Shown piece by piece: positions 1-11,059 of a stretch of 40,098 nt of DNA. The stretch is from Schoenoplectus triqueter (taxonomy: Eukaryota > Streptophyta > Magnoliopsida > Poales > Cyperaceae). Each line of letters begins with the position of its first letter. Position 1 is the stretch's first letter. The stretch spans positions 1-40,098 of the forward strand of contig CAXKVV010000358.1 of NCBI GenBank assembly GCA_964058805.1, written 5' to 3'. Below the pieces are notes generated by a model that saw only the letters and a program-made list of their open reading frames with translations, searched no databases and was not told the origin of the DNA. A program made the position numbers and the translations under genes.

Positions 1-1024
1 GTACTGTCTCGAGGGCAACACCCAGTAGGATTGCTTGCTCTGACCGCTCCTCCCATTATGTAAATATATTCAATGTTTTTCTTCAAATGTGGGTTGGACA
101 TGAGAAACAATCAAATGTTAGTTTAAATTCCCATTACAAATAACGTAGTGGGTCCTGCAGAGATGGTATCAATCAGAACTTGCTGAGCTGTTTCTTGGTG
201 GAGAGGGGTATATTTTCTTTCACCCTGAATGTCTCAAAATCAGAAACAGGAAAAGGAGCCATTGTAAGAAGGAAATTCCAAACAAGCAAAAATTAGATGT
301 TCATTTTGACTTCTGTCAAGGAGATGAAAGAGAAATTTTCAAATATGAAGAACCTTTAACTGTTTGTCACCAAAATATGAGTACAGGAAAAGTAAGCTAA
401 CAATGCTGAACAATTTCAATAGAAAGCTGATATGCGATCTCTATAGCTTACTTGTGGTAGAAAACCCTTCCGCATTCCGTAGTTAGAATCTATATCTAGA
501 CGGCTCCCACTGCCAATAGGAATTGGCTGCCTGTACCGGCATTCCCCTACTGTTGTCATCCCCTGCAAAAACTGTTTGCTAAGAATATTGAACCCTGAAG
601 GGGAGTACTTGTCCAGGAAAAAGGCGAAACAGAATAAAATGGTCCACTGCTATAATGCATTTTGAACCAATAAATAGCTGGAACAATTTGCATTCAATCA
701 GACCTTTTGAAAACATCTTTACTGATGGGGTTGAGTACAGATTGCTAGAAGGAGGATCACATATCCACTGACCAGTTGCATGCTGCCGTATGCCCATTTT
801 TCTTTTTGAAACTTGCCATCTATATACTGAGATTCGTTAAGTACCTGCTCAATAATAGAGAGATAACCACCAATGTCAGGGAAAATTGTGCCATCATAAG
901 ATATTCCACCTTCACCACCGACTCCAACAGGGATATCATCCCGATCCATCATATATAGAAGGTCATACATATGATTGATTGCATGTCCAGCATCCGCCCA
1001 TGAATTCACATTTAGTGTAATAGC
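1..1024 (-). pseudogene. Nucleoside hydrolase (NSH3-type) gene fragment, probably a pseudogene
   Basis: Three consecutive exons read on the minus strand: 845-1024 (60 codons), 452-562 (37 codons) and 224 to the window edge. All are phase 0 with AG acceptors and GT donors. Together they match the plant NSH3-like (At5g18860 type) inosine-uridine nucleoside hydrolases, known as extracellular purine nucleosidases. Visible family motifs are [46 protein letters not shown] and [18 protein letters not shown]. In the third exon two in-frame stops replace residues of the expected GAHTNFA stretch: TAA at 123-125 and TGA at 111-113. The same frame then continues in good agreement with the family to the edge. 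The upstream exon with the DTDxDTDD substrate-binding motif is not found within about 600 bp, so the 5' end is missing or far away. Family assignment is firm; pseudogene status is inferred from the two stops, and sequencing error cannot be excluded. Confidence 0.82.
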
Positions 1025-4000
1025 CTGTATTTTGGTAATAAGTACTGAACATAAGATAATTTTGAGAAAATATTTTTTTAATATTATCTGACATGTGGGC
1101 AGCATCGTATCCCACAACCTGATATCAGTACCAAAATGTATAATTCCCTTATGGCCATTGTGCTAGTGTCAGGTTCCCAAGCAGCAACCAGATTTTCACT
1201 GGGACTGTGGGACCGAGTCCATACAGACTGTATGTATGTGCATATGGATCGTATGATCCAAATCCGAGTGAAACTGATCTATATCTTTAAGAATTTTATT
1301 TTATAAAATCAAAACACAAAAAGATTTAGTTATTGTTTTCTGTTTTGTCTGCTTTATATTTATCATCAAAAACTCAGAACAAACCGTTTTTTTTACTTAT
1401 TTGCGCATCTAGAGACCCGAATAGGGTAAACTCAGTAGTTACCTCCTTCCCTGCGGATCGACCCCTTGCTATACCAACGTAGGCCGTGTGCTTGCGACCG
1501 AACCAAGTAGCGTAAGGGTAATATAAATTTTAAAAGCGAAGAGGAAAGACCGTGTGCACCGGACAGCACCCGCGCATCATGTAGCAAAATTATTGAAGTG
1601 TTAATTGTGTTTGTCTCTATATGAATTGATGGATTGGATTTAATTTGAATTAATCATTGATCTTATTTGAATATGAACTAATGGATATAAATGATGTCGG
1701 GCATCATAATATTTCGGTATCTTATAGAAGATCACGATTTAGTTGTTGACATAATTATTCATTTTTTACAATCTTCAAAGATTTATAAGTTATTTAGAAT
1801 ATATATAATTATAATTATATTACTCGCATTGTGTTGTTCATGATATTGTGAGTTACACTATTTATGGGTTATTGACCATAATAGAAGTTGATCTTAGATT
1901 TCAGTTAAATAAAATATTGACAATGAGATTATGCAAATTCAATTATATTTTTAATAAGTTTGAAAAGTATCATACGAGTTGCATTTTGAACATAAGTTAA
2001 AATTAATTTAGAGTTGCATAATGCATGTCTTAATTAGATAATTTAGTAACAAGTGAATTTTATCACTTATTTACTTTCTAAGTAGTGAGAGCATGTGGAT
2101 ATAATCTTCACTGTTTAGCAAGTTCATTTTGATGAATATTACTAATTGATTTGATTTAGTTGACACTGTCAAGTGTTTTAATTTAATACTGAAGAGATCA
2201 TGATTAAATTCATATGCGTTAAGTTATTCTAAGTATGTGAATAATATTAGATAATCTAATTATGGCAAATGCATATCTTGTTACTTGAGAAGTGACAGAT
2301 CATTTAGCGAGGATTCAGATTGCTGGTATTTATCAAATTTTTACATGAAGCAAAATTATTATGTTTAGTACTTCTAATGTCGATTGCGCTCAGTGAGAAC
2401 TGTATGCCACATAGAAATTAGAGAATAAATACATCTGTGCAATCATATTGATTAACACATACAACTTGTTGTTCTAAGAGGGGGACATGTTATCGCTCCA
2501 TAATAATTTAGATGCTTCAAATTTTGACAAAAATCTAGTACTTATGATTAATTTTTGGTTTTAAATTTTAGAATTAAATTTGAGATGATATCAAAACTAG
2601 TACCAAAATTATATTTACAGTATTAAAAGTATCTTTCTTTTTGTGGACATTATTTATCATTACTTAATATTTTGAGTTGTGATTATTTTATAGTATATTA
2701 GACTATGTTAAGTTGGACATTATATTGATTAGCTTGTGTTGACTTTAGGTCAAATAGCTATATGTTTATTTGTCAACTACATATTATAGTGTACTAGTTG
2801 TATATTTGATCTAATGAAAATGACACTTTGTGCCTTATATTTCATCATATTATTGACTATAAATGGTATAATCTTATATTATGAGGTATTTCTTGAATAA
2901 TCGTGGTTATATGAACCGGCTTGATTGCTGTAAGAAATATGTGATGATAATGAAATTAGTTTAATGAGAAACTATTTTATGCACTTTATAATACATGAGC
3001 TTGTTAAATGGTGTTATAGACCAAGTTATATTGAGACACATGATACTACACTGGGATGTGCATGCATACTTTATTGTAGTTGTGCTGACATTACGATCAT
3101 GGTTCTATGTAGTGTATTTTTTAGATCATGAATTTCTATTATTTTAAACTATGGGCTGCTAAAGATTCAATAGTGAATGCTTAAATGGTCATAGGTTCAG
3201 TAGCATATAGATATGCACATTCTCATATTTGTTGTTCTTGTAAATATGTGGTTTTCGGGAATAAAAATTTATTAGAGAATAAATAATAGAAATACCATAA
3301 AGATGAATCACATAACATTTAAATAACTTCCTTGCTAAGTTAAAATTTTTAAATTTTTTATATTAGTCGGATTTCATTGATCTATTCATTCGAATATTTT
3401 GAATTTGGTTCAGTTATTAAGGAAGAGAGGGGAGATTAATTATATACATTAGTTTGTCCTCAACCTCCTCGAACATGTTCAAAGAAGTTGAGTAGAAAAT
3501 TTAAATCTCATTTTATTGTTGATCCATTAGAGGGTTTCAATATTAAAGAATTTATTTGAAAAATATTAGATCAATTTTTAATTAAATAAAGAATTAATTT
3601 GTATACTACTTTATTATATAAATTAACTCTAATAGGGATTGCGCCATATGAGTTGGTTGCATGCCGCATCATCAAGAGTTCATATAGGCTATGTAGTATC
3701 TTAATATATGGTGCGCTTTATCTTATTCCAGCAATAATTATGCTTATGAATTTGAAATTATTCTAAAGTTATTTCATATCAATAGAATTTAAAATTTTAT
3801 TGGATATAAAGTCAAATGGTTCATGAATAGATTGTCAAATCAGTATTTTGCACTATTGGCTGAAGATAATATGTTAGAGATATATTGCTTAATTTGAGAT
3901 TCTTATTATTGGTATCAATTTTGAGTCTAGAAAAAATTTGGTACTTGTACTTGATGGATCAAGTATGTTCCCACTGAGGACTTCATGGATCTTGAGTGAT

Positions 4001-4880
4001 TAGATGTGAAAAATCGTTCGATATGTACTTGTACTTGATAATACTTCTCATAGATATATGTATTTAAATTTGATAATAAAATTTAGTTTATTATCGTTCA
4101 AGTAAATGTTAGCACTTATGGTAGTATGTCGATAGATCAGGATTGGCTCGCTCATATGAGCAATCACCTCTGGCACTTTGGAAGTGAGGAGATATGAAAC
4201 TTAATTAAACTAGCGACACTTTGAAAATATGTTGAGTTTAATAATTAATATCACCTCAAATTAAACTGAGATGAGACTATCATTAATGGTCGATATGAAT
4301 TGTACCCCATAATTCATGAAGTTTATAGAGAGCCGAGGTGAGAGTTATCCATGGCGCTCGGAAAGTGAGCATGTGAGGACACCCGGATTAGTTGCATTGG
4401 AAGCGACCTGCACCACAGATGTTTGATTTGTGATTAGATTTAGACTCGTATAGTATTTATTTTATAGACATGTATCTGCTATAGAGCAGATTATTCACCG
4501 TAGCATGCATTTCATACTGCATGTGCTTAGGTGACATAGAAAAATGAGTTGAGAGACCTGAGAGTCAGAGATCCCCATCTCCTCATTGACTACGTCATGA
4601 GGAAAGGGATCAATGTTGCTACTTTGGTGTGCTATTTATGATCATGAATGATTCGGTCTACTGGGACATTACTGAAAAATCAGTTGTTTCTAATTTAAGT
4701 GACATGAGGGCGAAAGAGAAGATTGATTGATTTGCATCCTAACTTACTTGTATTCACAGATCCGTCAATTATGTCATGTGAACATATATTAGGAATACAT
4801 GTGATGTCGAGAGGGGGGAGACATATTTCTCGAGGAATAAAAAATGCATGTAATATCATGAGCCTAGGGTATGAGATACA
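1025..4880. other. AT-rich intergenic DNA, probably decayed retroelement
   Basis: I see no open reading frame or conserved protein here. About 1430-1570 is locally GC-richer and contains CCTTCCCTGCGGATCGACCC, a phrase I associate with LTRs of plant Ty3/Gypsy elements. From about 3600 to 4720 the text resembles the untranslated tail of a plant copia-type element, and it leads into the LTR-like segment at 5097. Both readings are impressions, not alignments. Confidence 0.3.

Positions 4881-4953
<73 letters not shown>
4881..4953. repeat. (ATT)n microsatellite, about 24 units
   Basis: An essentially perfect run of ATT/TAT units spans about 73 bp. It reads as poly-isoleucine in one frame, which is an artefact and not a protein. 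Confidence 0.97.
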
Positions 4954-5085
4954 TTATTTTGAAGGGAATATTTCTAAACTGGTTTGAAATAAATTTGGTC
5001 TATGAGCTTCCGAATTGCAGGTGTATCGTTGGTCACACGACCTATTTGCCTCTATGAAGACTCTTAATTCTTATCAATAGTCTCC

Positions 5086-5540
5086 AAGAGGGAGATTATT
5101 GGATTTAGGCTCTATGCTGTCTAAATAGGTCTTTTGACTGAAAATGTGTATTCACACCTATTCAAGCCTATGATGTCTCTATTTATGGATTAATGCTTTG
5201 TATCTGTGTGTAAGACACAATATGATAAAACAAAAGCACTAAGAGAGAATATCATCTAAGAGGGAGATAATCCAGTTCCTCCATGACGGGATGAGAAAGA
5301 GTAGTCTCGGCATGAGAATCGAAGAGATCGCGACATCTAGGTTGTGGAGCAGTGTATAGGCTAGGTCTCGGCCGTGGTTTATCTCCAACCAAGCGATTTT
5401 TGATGATTTTCGGAGGTTTACGGTGCAGGAGATACAGCGCAAGAACTTAAGTACGCTAAATGTGATTGAAAATGTAAAATAAAAAAGAAAAATACTTTCG
5501 CTGGTAATTTTGAATTTCCTTATCTCCGTTATTTCTAACA
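5086..5540 (+). mobile_element. Possible 3' LTR of a decayed copia-type retrotransposon
   Basis: A polypurine tract (AAGAGGGAGA, 5086-5095) is followed at 5097 by TATTGG, close to the TGTTGG that begins many copia LTRs. About 445 bp later the segment ends at 5540 in TCTAACA, close to the usual CCAACA end. No matching 5' LTR or target duplication was found, so the element would be truncated or very old. Confidence 0.35.
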
Positions 5541-6052
5541 TATATAAACAAAAACCTCCAACATGTACATGTTTAGAGATGTGGTGACATCTCTAGATGG
5601 AGGGATAACGGATGATACAAAGGGATTGAGGCAGGCTGCAGCGCCATCTATTTGTTAAAATTTTCTTTGGTTCTCGTTTTCTTATTCTGATTCATACTGC
5701 GTAAATATAGCCACCACATCTTTGTACATGTACATGTAATCGATTTTTGGTTCTTTAATAAAATTACTAAGTAGGCTAAGTCTACTTCATCAAAAAAAAC
5801 CTCCAACATTTATTTATTTATTCATGAATAGACAAAGACGAGTATTTTTTTTTCACATCTTAATTCATAGAAAGAGATTGTTTCTTGCAGAGAGAGAGAT
5901 GGTTCATTTAATCTTGTTACTGTGTTAATTGCAAATTATGAAACTCCCAAATTCAGTGGATTTGATATGAGCACGAGGTGCTGGCGACTTTTGTCTTTTC
6001 ATGAGTAAATAAATAAATGTTAGAGACTCTAGTTTAAATTACATGATTTACA
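5541..6052. other. Intergenic DNA, nothing recognised
   Basis: The sequence is AT-rich with no supported ORF. The short repeat TACATGTACATG occurs near 5564 and 5726, flanking a segment that may be a small insertion, but no clear inverted ends are visible. Confidence 0.4.
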
Positions 6053-6470
6053 CCTAGGTCGGGTCGAATAAGGTCAGGTCATATTATTTTACTTTTTTTA
6101 TCCGATTCGATTAAATTTGAGTCAAAAATTTTTGACTCATATTCGATCCGACGGGTCACGGATCGACTCGATCCGACCCATGTAAAATAATTAAATATTT
6201 ATTAATTATTTTTATATAATTTTAAATAATAAAATATTAATTGATTTTTAATTAATCTTAATTAGTATATAATTAGTGTATATTTAAACTTTAATCAGTA
6301 CAAAATCATAAAATTACTTCAAAATAATATAATTAATCGGGTCGGATCGGGTTGACCCAAATCCGACCCGACCCGATTGGGGTTAAAAAAATTAAACCCA
6401 CACTCAACTCATTTATATTCGAATCATGACAAATCAGATCGGATTTGAATCGAATCGAATCGGATCAAGA
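6053..6470. repeat. Interspersed repeat rich in CGGGTCGGGTC motifs
   Basis: GGTCGGGTCGAATAAGGTC near 6058 and the opposite-strand forms GATCCGACCC and ATCCGACCCGACCCG near 6172 and 6360 flank an AT-rich core. Such paired GGGTCG motifs are typical of non-autonomous plant DNA elements (often hAT-like). Ends and target duplication could not be defined. Confidence 0.4.
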
Positions 6471-7973
6471 ATTGTCACCGGATGCTGGGTTGATAACCTC
6501 GCGCCTAGATTTTTTTTTTAAAAGATCTGATGCTCGAGCAGCGAGCTTAACAAATTTGAGGGAAATATTATTTCAATTTTCATTTTATTTTCTTAAATAT
6601 TTAATTTTATATTATAATAATATTATTTAAAAATTCGGATTCTGCCTTATAGTAATTTAGAAAAGATCCCTTTTTTAGAAGAATTCTAAAAAGGTCCCTA
6701 CGAGCTGGCTCATTAATAAAACAATTATTTTTTATCAAAACATTTTGAATCTTGCAATGTGATCGGTACGTTATGAAAAAAAAAGTCAAAGAAAAAAGAA
6801 AAAGAAAAATCATTTTTCTCAGCCAAAAAACTAAGCGAGGGGAAGAGAACATTGCTAAAAAAGAAAATTACAAATTTCTGTGAGGTTAAACCTTATACTT
6901 CTTTCCAGGTAAATGTCCTAGAGAATCTTTATCTTCAACTGAGAGTTCTTTGGGCAACCGTCTACAAAATCAATTTATAAGATGAGGTATATATTTGAAG
7001 TTTAGAGTAAGGGTTCGAAAACCGCATGGGAAGAAGGGACCTTGGAGGGCATTAGCACTTAGCAGGGAAAGAAGGATTTTTCATTTTTCTCTCTCTTTTG
7101 CTACCGAAAGAGCACAAAACCAAAAGAAAGAGATGTTAATCATACTTTTCAGGGGAAGCAACGACCCGAAGACGCAGTGAGCAGTGCGCCAGTGCCAAGG
7201 GAATTTTGTCCAACTGAGAGCATAGCTCAAAATTAACGGAGAGGGCCCATTGTAAGTTTTAATTGTTTTCAGGTCCCACGAAAAGATCGGTGCGGAGAGG
7301 ATACATTTTCCGTGTGCTGGTGTAAGGAACGCAAGAAAAATTTATAATTTATGATTTATTCGGCGTTTAATTTGATTTTAATTTGAGTTTGATTCATTCA
7401 ATTAAATATTTTTATCAGTTCGATAATTTTTAATGAATTAATTTAAATTTGATTCGTAATACTTAGATATGTAATTATTTATATATTTTTTAACTATTTA
7501 GTCAATAATATATATAATAATATAATTATTTTATTATAAAATTAATAAAGTAGTGTTAATTATTATTATTAAATTAATAGATATTAGTTACTTTTTTATT
7601 TTAATATAAAATTAATAAAAATTTAATTATTTTAGTTCTAATTATTTATGATAATACAAAAATAAAATAATTGAGTTCATCTTGAATTTGATTTAGATCA
7701 AATTTAATTTAGTTCGAAATTTAATTCAAATTGGTTTCGTATCAAACTCAAACACTAATTAGGATTGAATTCCATTTATTTGCAAATATAATATGCGCAC
7801 AAAAAAACATTCCTCTCTTGTTTCTTTTTTTTTCTTTTTCTGTTTTTGAGTCAACCAGACGTCCAGACCTCTCTCTGCAAGTGGGAAGTGACAGGACACG
7901 GAGGATTTTGAACTGAAGCACTAAATGGGAAATGATGTGACATCTAATAAAAAATTACCAACAAATGGGGCTT
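6471..7973. other. Intergenic AT-rich DNA
   Basis: No gene is recognised. Short open frames (such as 6995-7180) lack any family motif. About 7360-7770 has many TTAATTTGATTT/AAATTCAAAT words in both orientations and may be another decayed foldback element, but a boundary cannot be placed. Confidence 0.4.
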
Positions 7974-8355
7974 CAAATCTGCTGTTATTGCGGGAGAAAT
8001 AGATTTCTGTTATTTACTCTGAAAAAAAATCGAAAAATAGAAAAAAAATTATAAATACGTTTTTTTTATTTGTAGATTGATAGCCCATTAAATTTCATGT
8101 AATTTTATTAATGTTTGATACTTCATCAAAGATTATTAAATTTAATGATTTTTCACTAATATTTGTAACAGTTTAAAATTAACGGTTTTTGATCGACTAT
8201 CAAATATTAATGAAATTATATAAAATTTGACAGATTATCAATCTATAAGTAAAATAACATATCTATAAAAAAATTCTATTTTTCAAATATTTTTTTTCTA
8301 TTTTTTTGAAATAAATAACAGAATTTATTATTCTCCAAAAATAACAGCAAATTTG
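7974..8355. mobile_element. Foldback (MITE-like) element, 382 bp
   Basis: The segment is a near-palindrome. The left arm starts CAAATCTGCTGTTATT and the right arm, read on the other strand, starts CAAATTTGCTGTTATT. Similarity continues inward through TTCTGTTATTTA, GAAAAATAGAA and ATTGATAG/ATTGATAA to a centre near 8165, giving arms of about 180 bp. There is no coding capacity. No convincing target duplication was found, so the superfamily is unknown. Confidence 0.7.
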
Positions 8356-8497
8356 ATGCCACCAATCGAAACCATGACATGAAAAGCATAGACGCACACA
8401 TATAAGAAGAAACCTCGATTTTTTAAACCATCAGATCAAGACACCAGCTACGGCCTACGAATGTACAAATGGGGATGACACTTTACGACGGGTGGGG

Positions 8498-9127
8498 AGT
8501 AGGAGTGCAAACGGATAGGATACGACAGATATAAAATTATATTTATATTCATTATAATTTTTTAGATATGAATTCAGATATGAATAATTTGGATACAGAT
8601 TGGATATTTAACAGATATTTAAATAAATATCGGATATTAAATAGATATAAATATAAATATATTTTGAATATTAAATAAAAATATTATATATATTATTAAA
8701 AATAATTATATACTATTTTTGATAGAATAATTAATTATAAAAATAGGTATTAGTTATAAAAGTTAAATACTAATTACTATTAATAGTTCAAATATATCTA
8801 TAAATTATAAACAAAAATATAATATATTAACACATATTAGATATAAAATAAATTAGATTTATAATGTACACTAAAATCTAATTAAAAATATATAAAAAAT
8901 ATTTCAGATACTTATCCGAATAAAATCAGATAATATCAGATCGGATATCTTCGGATAGTGTTGGATATTGATGAATAATTGTTAAACGGTCGAATACGGA
9001 TAGATAATAGTAAAATTATATCTTTATCCGTAAAAAAAATTCAGATACGAATACGGATCAAATAATTTTCATTAATTTTTGAATCGGATGACAGATAAAA
9101 TCAAATATTATTCAATCCGTTAACACA
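8498..9127. mobile_element. hAT-like non-autonomous element
   Basis: The left end has GTGCAAACGGAT and the right end, on the other strand, has GTGTTAACGGATTG, a common terminal type in plant hAT-like elements. Flanking octamers GGGTGGGG (8490-8497) and GGGTGGGT (9128-9135) match 7 of 8, in line with an 8-bp hAT target duplication. Internally many GGATAT/ATATCC words occur. There is no transposase ORF. Confidence 0.5.
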
Positions 9128-9135
9128 GGGTGGGT

Positions 9136-10704
9136 CGGAAAGTAAATAAGTAAAATGCAACACAAAAGACCTTCGCATCCCTGCCGCAAAAACACCGCAA
9201 CGACATAAAAGAGAGAAGTCGTTAAATGGAGTTTATAATTTGCAGTGGATTACAAATTTACAATCCTCCACGGCCCACCTATTTGCTCTCTATTTAATCC
9301 AACGGATGATATTACATCATAGCTCCGGACTCGGTTCATCCATTCTCCATGCACTCGTCTCACTTTTTCTTTTATTTAGATGTGCATTTCAAAATTGCAA
9401 CAGTGTAAACCAAAATTGGACATTCTACCTCCGGTTCCATTTTATAAAAAAAATGTCCCGTTTTTATTGCACCTCTTTTGATGTTTCTCCGTTATACACG
9501 CAAATGGCGTCATATTGTATTTTCTCCTCTTTTTTTCCCCATTTCTTGCGCATTGAGATGAGACCAAAGTTTGCACATTGGCTTCAATTCTTAAATATTT
9601 CGTTGCAAGCTGCAAAATTTTATATTCTTTTTGCTTCTGGCCAGTAAGCTTTGTGAGATAACAATCATCCAAGTACTTGACAAGTAGGTTTTGAGCTAGG
9701 AGCAAAAACAATTCTATATACTGAACTTGTATATTTAAAATTTATAAATAGAATTTTTTGTGAATATTTACAATTGAATAATTTAATTACTTTTTTATGT
9801 CAAAAGAGGCAATGGACTAGGTACTTGTATTATTGAAGCTAGCTTGGCGGTAATATACTTTTGGAGAAAATTTATGATTGTTTATTAAATCATAAAAAAA
9901 ATAAAACCGTTAATGAGATTGTGAAGTTTACTATATTTAAATCTTGACAAACTTCATAACTGTTGCTACAATTCATTCTTTTTTCTTTTGCTGCACATTC
10001 TTTTAGTTTGGAATTTCACGGAATCTTTTTTCAAGGGAAACTGCATATCTAGAAGATGACCATTTTCTTTTCCAATTTTTTTTTACTGGCTAGTCATAAA
10101 AAAGTGTGCACCATACAAATTTAATGCCAAAAAAGTGAATGCGGTTGTAAAGAAGGGACGGCCATAATTCCATAAACAATTAAATTATATATATAAAAAA
10201 AAGAACTCAAACGACAGGCACTTGGACTGATCGGTTACTTAGAAATTATTTGTTTAAATATTTTGACTATTATAAAAATATAGAGCTTAAATTTAAATTT
10301 TCAATAATACAATTAAGATTTTGATGATGCACAAACTTAAATTTGAGAAACGCATGTTTTACTCTTGATTATAACATAACACACTTGGTTACTGTACAAT
10401 ACACGCTTGTATGTGCTTATTTATTGAAAATTTGACTAAAAATTGCCTAAACGTTGTGAGAGTGAATTCTTGAGAAATATAATATTCCTAACCTTTTTTC
10501 AAGGAATAAGTCAATATAAGATACCATCATACAAAACCGAACAGATAATCTGCCCAATACAGCAAATATGAATTAGGTTGGGGTATTATTCCGATAAAAA
10601 ATGATGCATGGATTATTATTCCAAGTTTTAATTGGCAAAATCAAATGATCGTCAGCAACACTGTATACAATGGATGATGCAGCCCGCATGTTAGCGTTTA
10701 AAAC

Positions 10705-10706
<2 letters not shown>
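9136..10706. other. Intergenic DNA, no gene recognised
   Basis: Two overlapping frames on opposite strands (9240-9647 plus, 9442-9711 minus) exist, but neither shows a motif, splice context or composition that suggests a protein. I treat both as chance. Confidence 0.4.

Positions 10707-10785
<79 letters not shown>
10707..10785. repeat. (AAT)n microsatellite, about 26 units
   Basis: A perfect AAT/TAA run of about 79 bp lies roughly 275 bp beyond the stop codon of the chorismate synthase gene. Confidence 0.97.
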
Positions 10786-11059
10786 CCTAGCATCAGTCTG
10801 TTTCTCATAATGGTACCTTAAACAACCAGAAAGTTATAGCAACATCAGCTCCCCTGCAGGATTATAATTATAATGCTTTCAGAATTTATACTTTCAAAAA
10901 TCATTTCCCATACATTGCCAAACCAAAAGAATACAAAAAAATTGTGCATCCCCGGAGATCTCCCCCTCAAATACTGAAACACCTCTTCTTTTTGTCAAAG
11001 TAAGAGGGAAAACGGGCATAAAATTATAACTCAGGAACAAAGGTGCGACTTAAACATGA
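10786..11059 (-). other. Chorismate synthase 3' untranslated region and downstream DNA
   Basis: This follows the TAG stop (11062-11060) on the minus strand. The region is not coding. The polyadenylation site cannot be placed from sequence alone. Confidence 0.5.

Noticed and set aside
1025..1260. Possible further exon of the nucleoside hydrolase upstream of 1024 on the minus strand
   Set aside because: The translated text in all three minus frames shows none of the expected DTDxDTDD region, and stops are frequent.
4723..4962. 79-codon plus-strand frame ending in poly-isoleucine
   Set aside because: Its second half is simply the (ATT)n microsatellite, and the first half has no known motif.
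9240..9711. Frames of 135 (plus) and 89 (minus) codons
   Set aside because: They overlap on opposite strands, show no motif, and no splice-linked continuation is evident.
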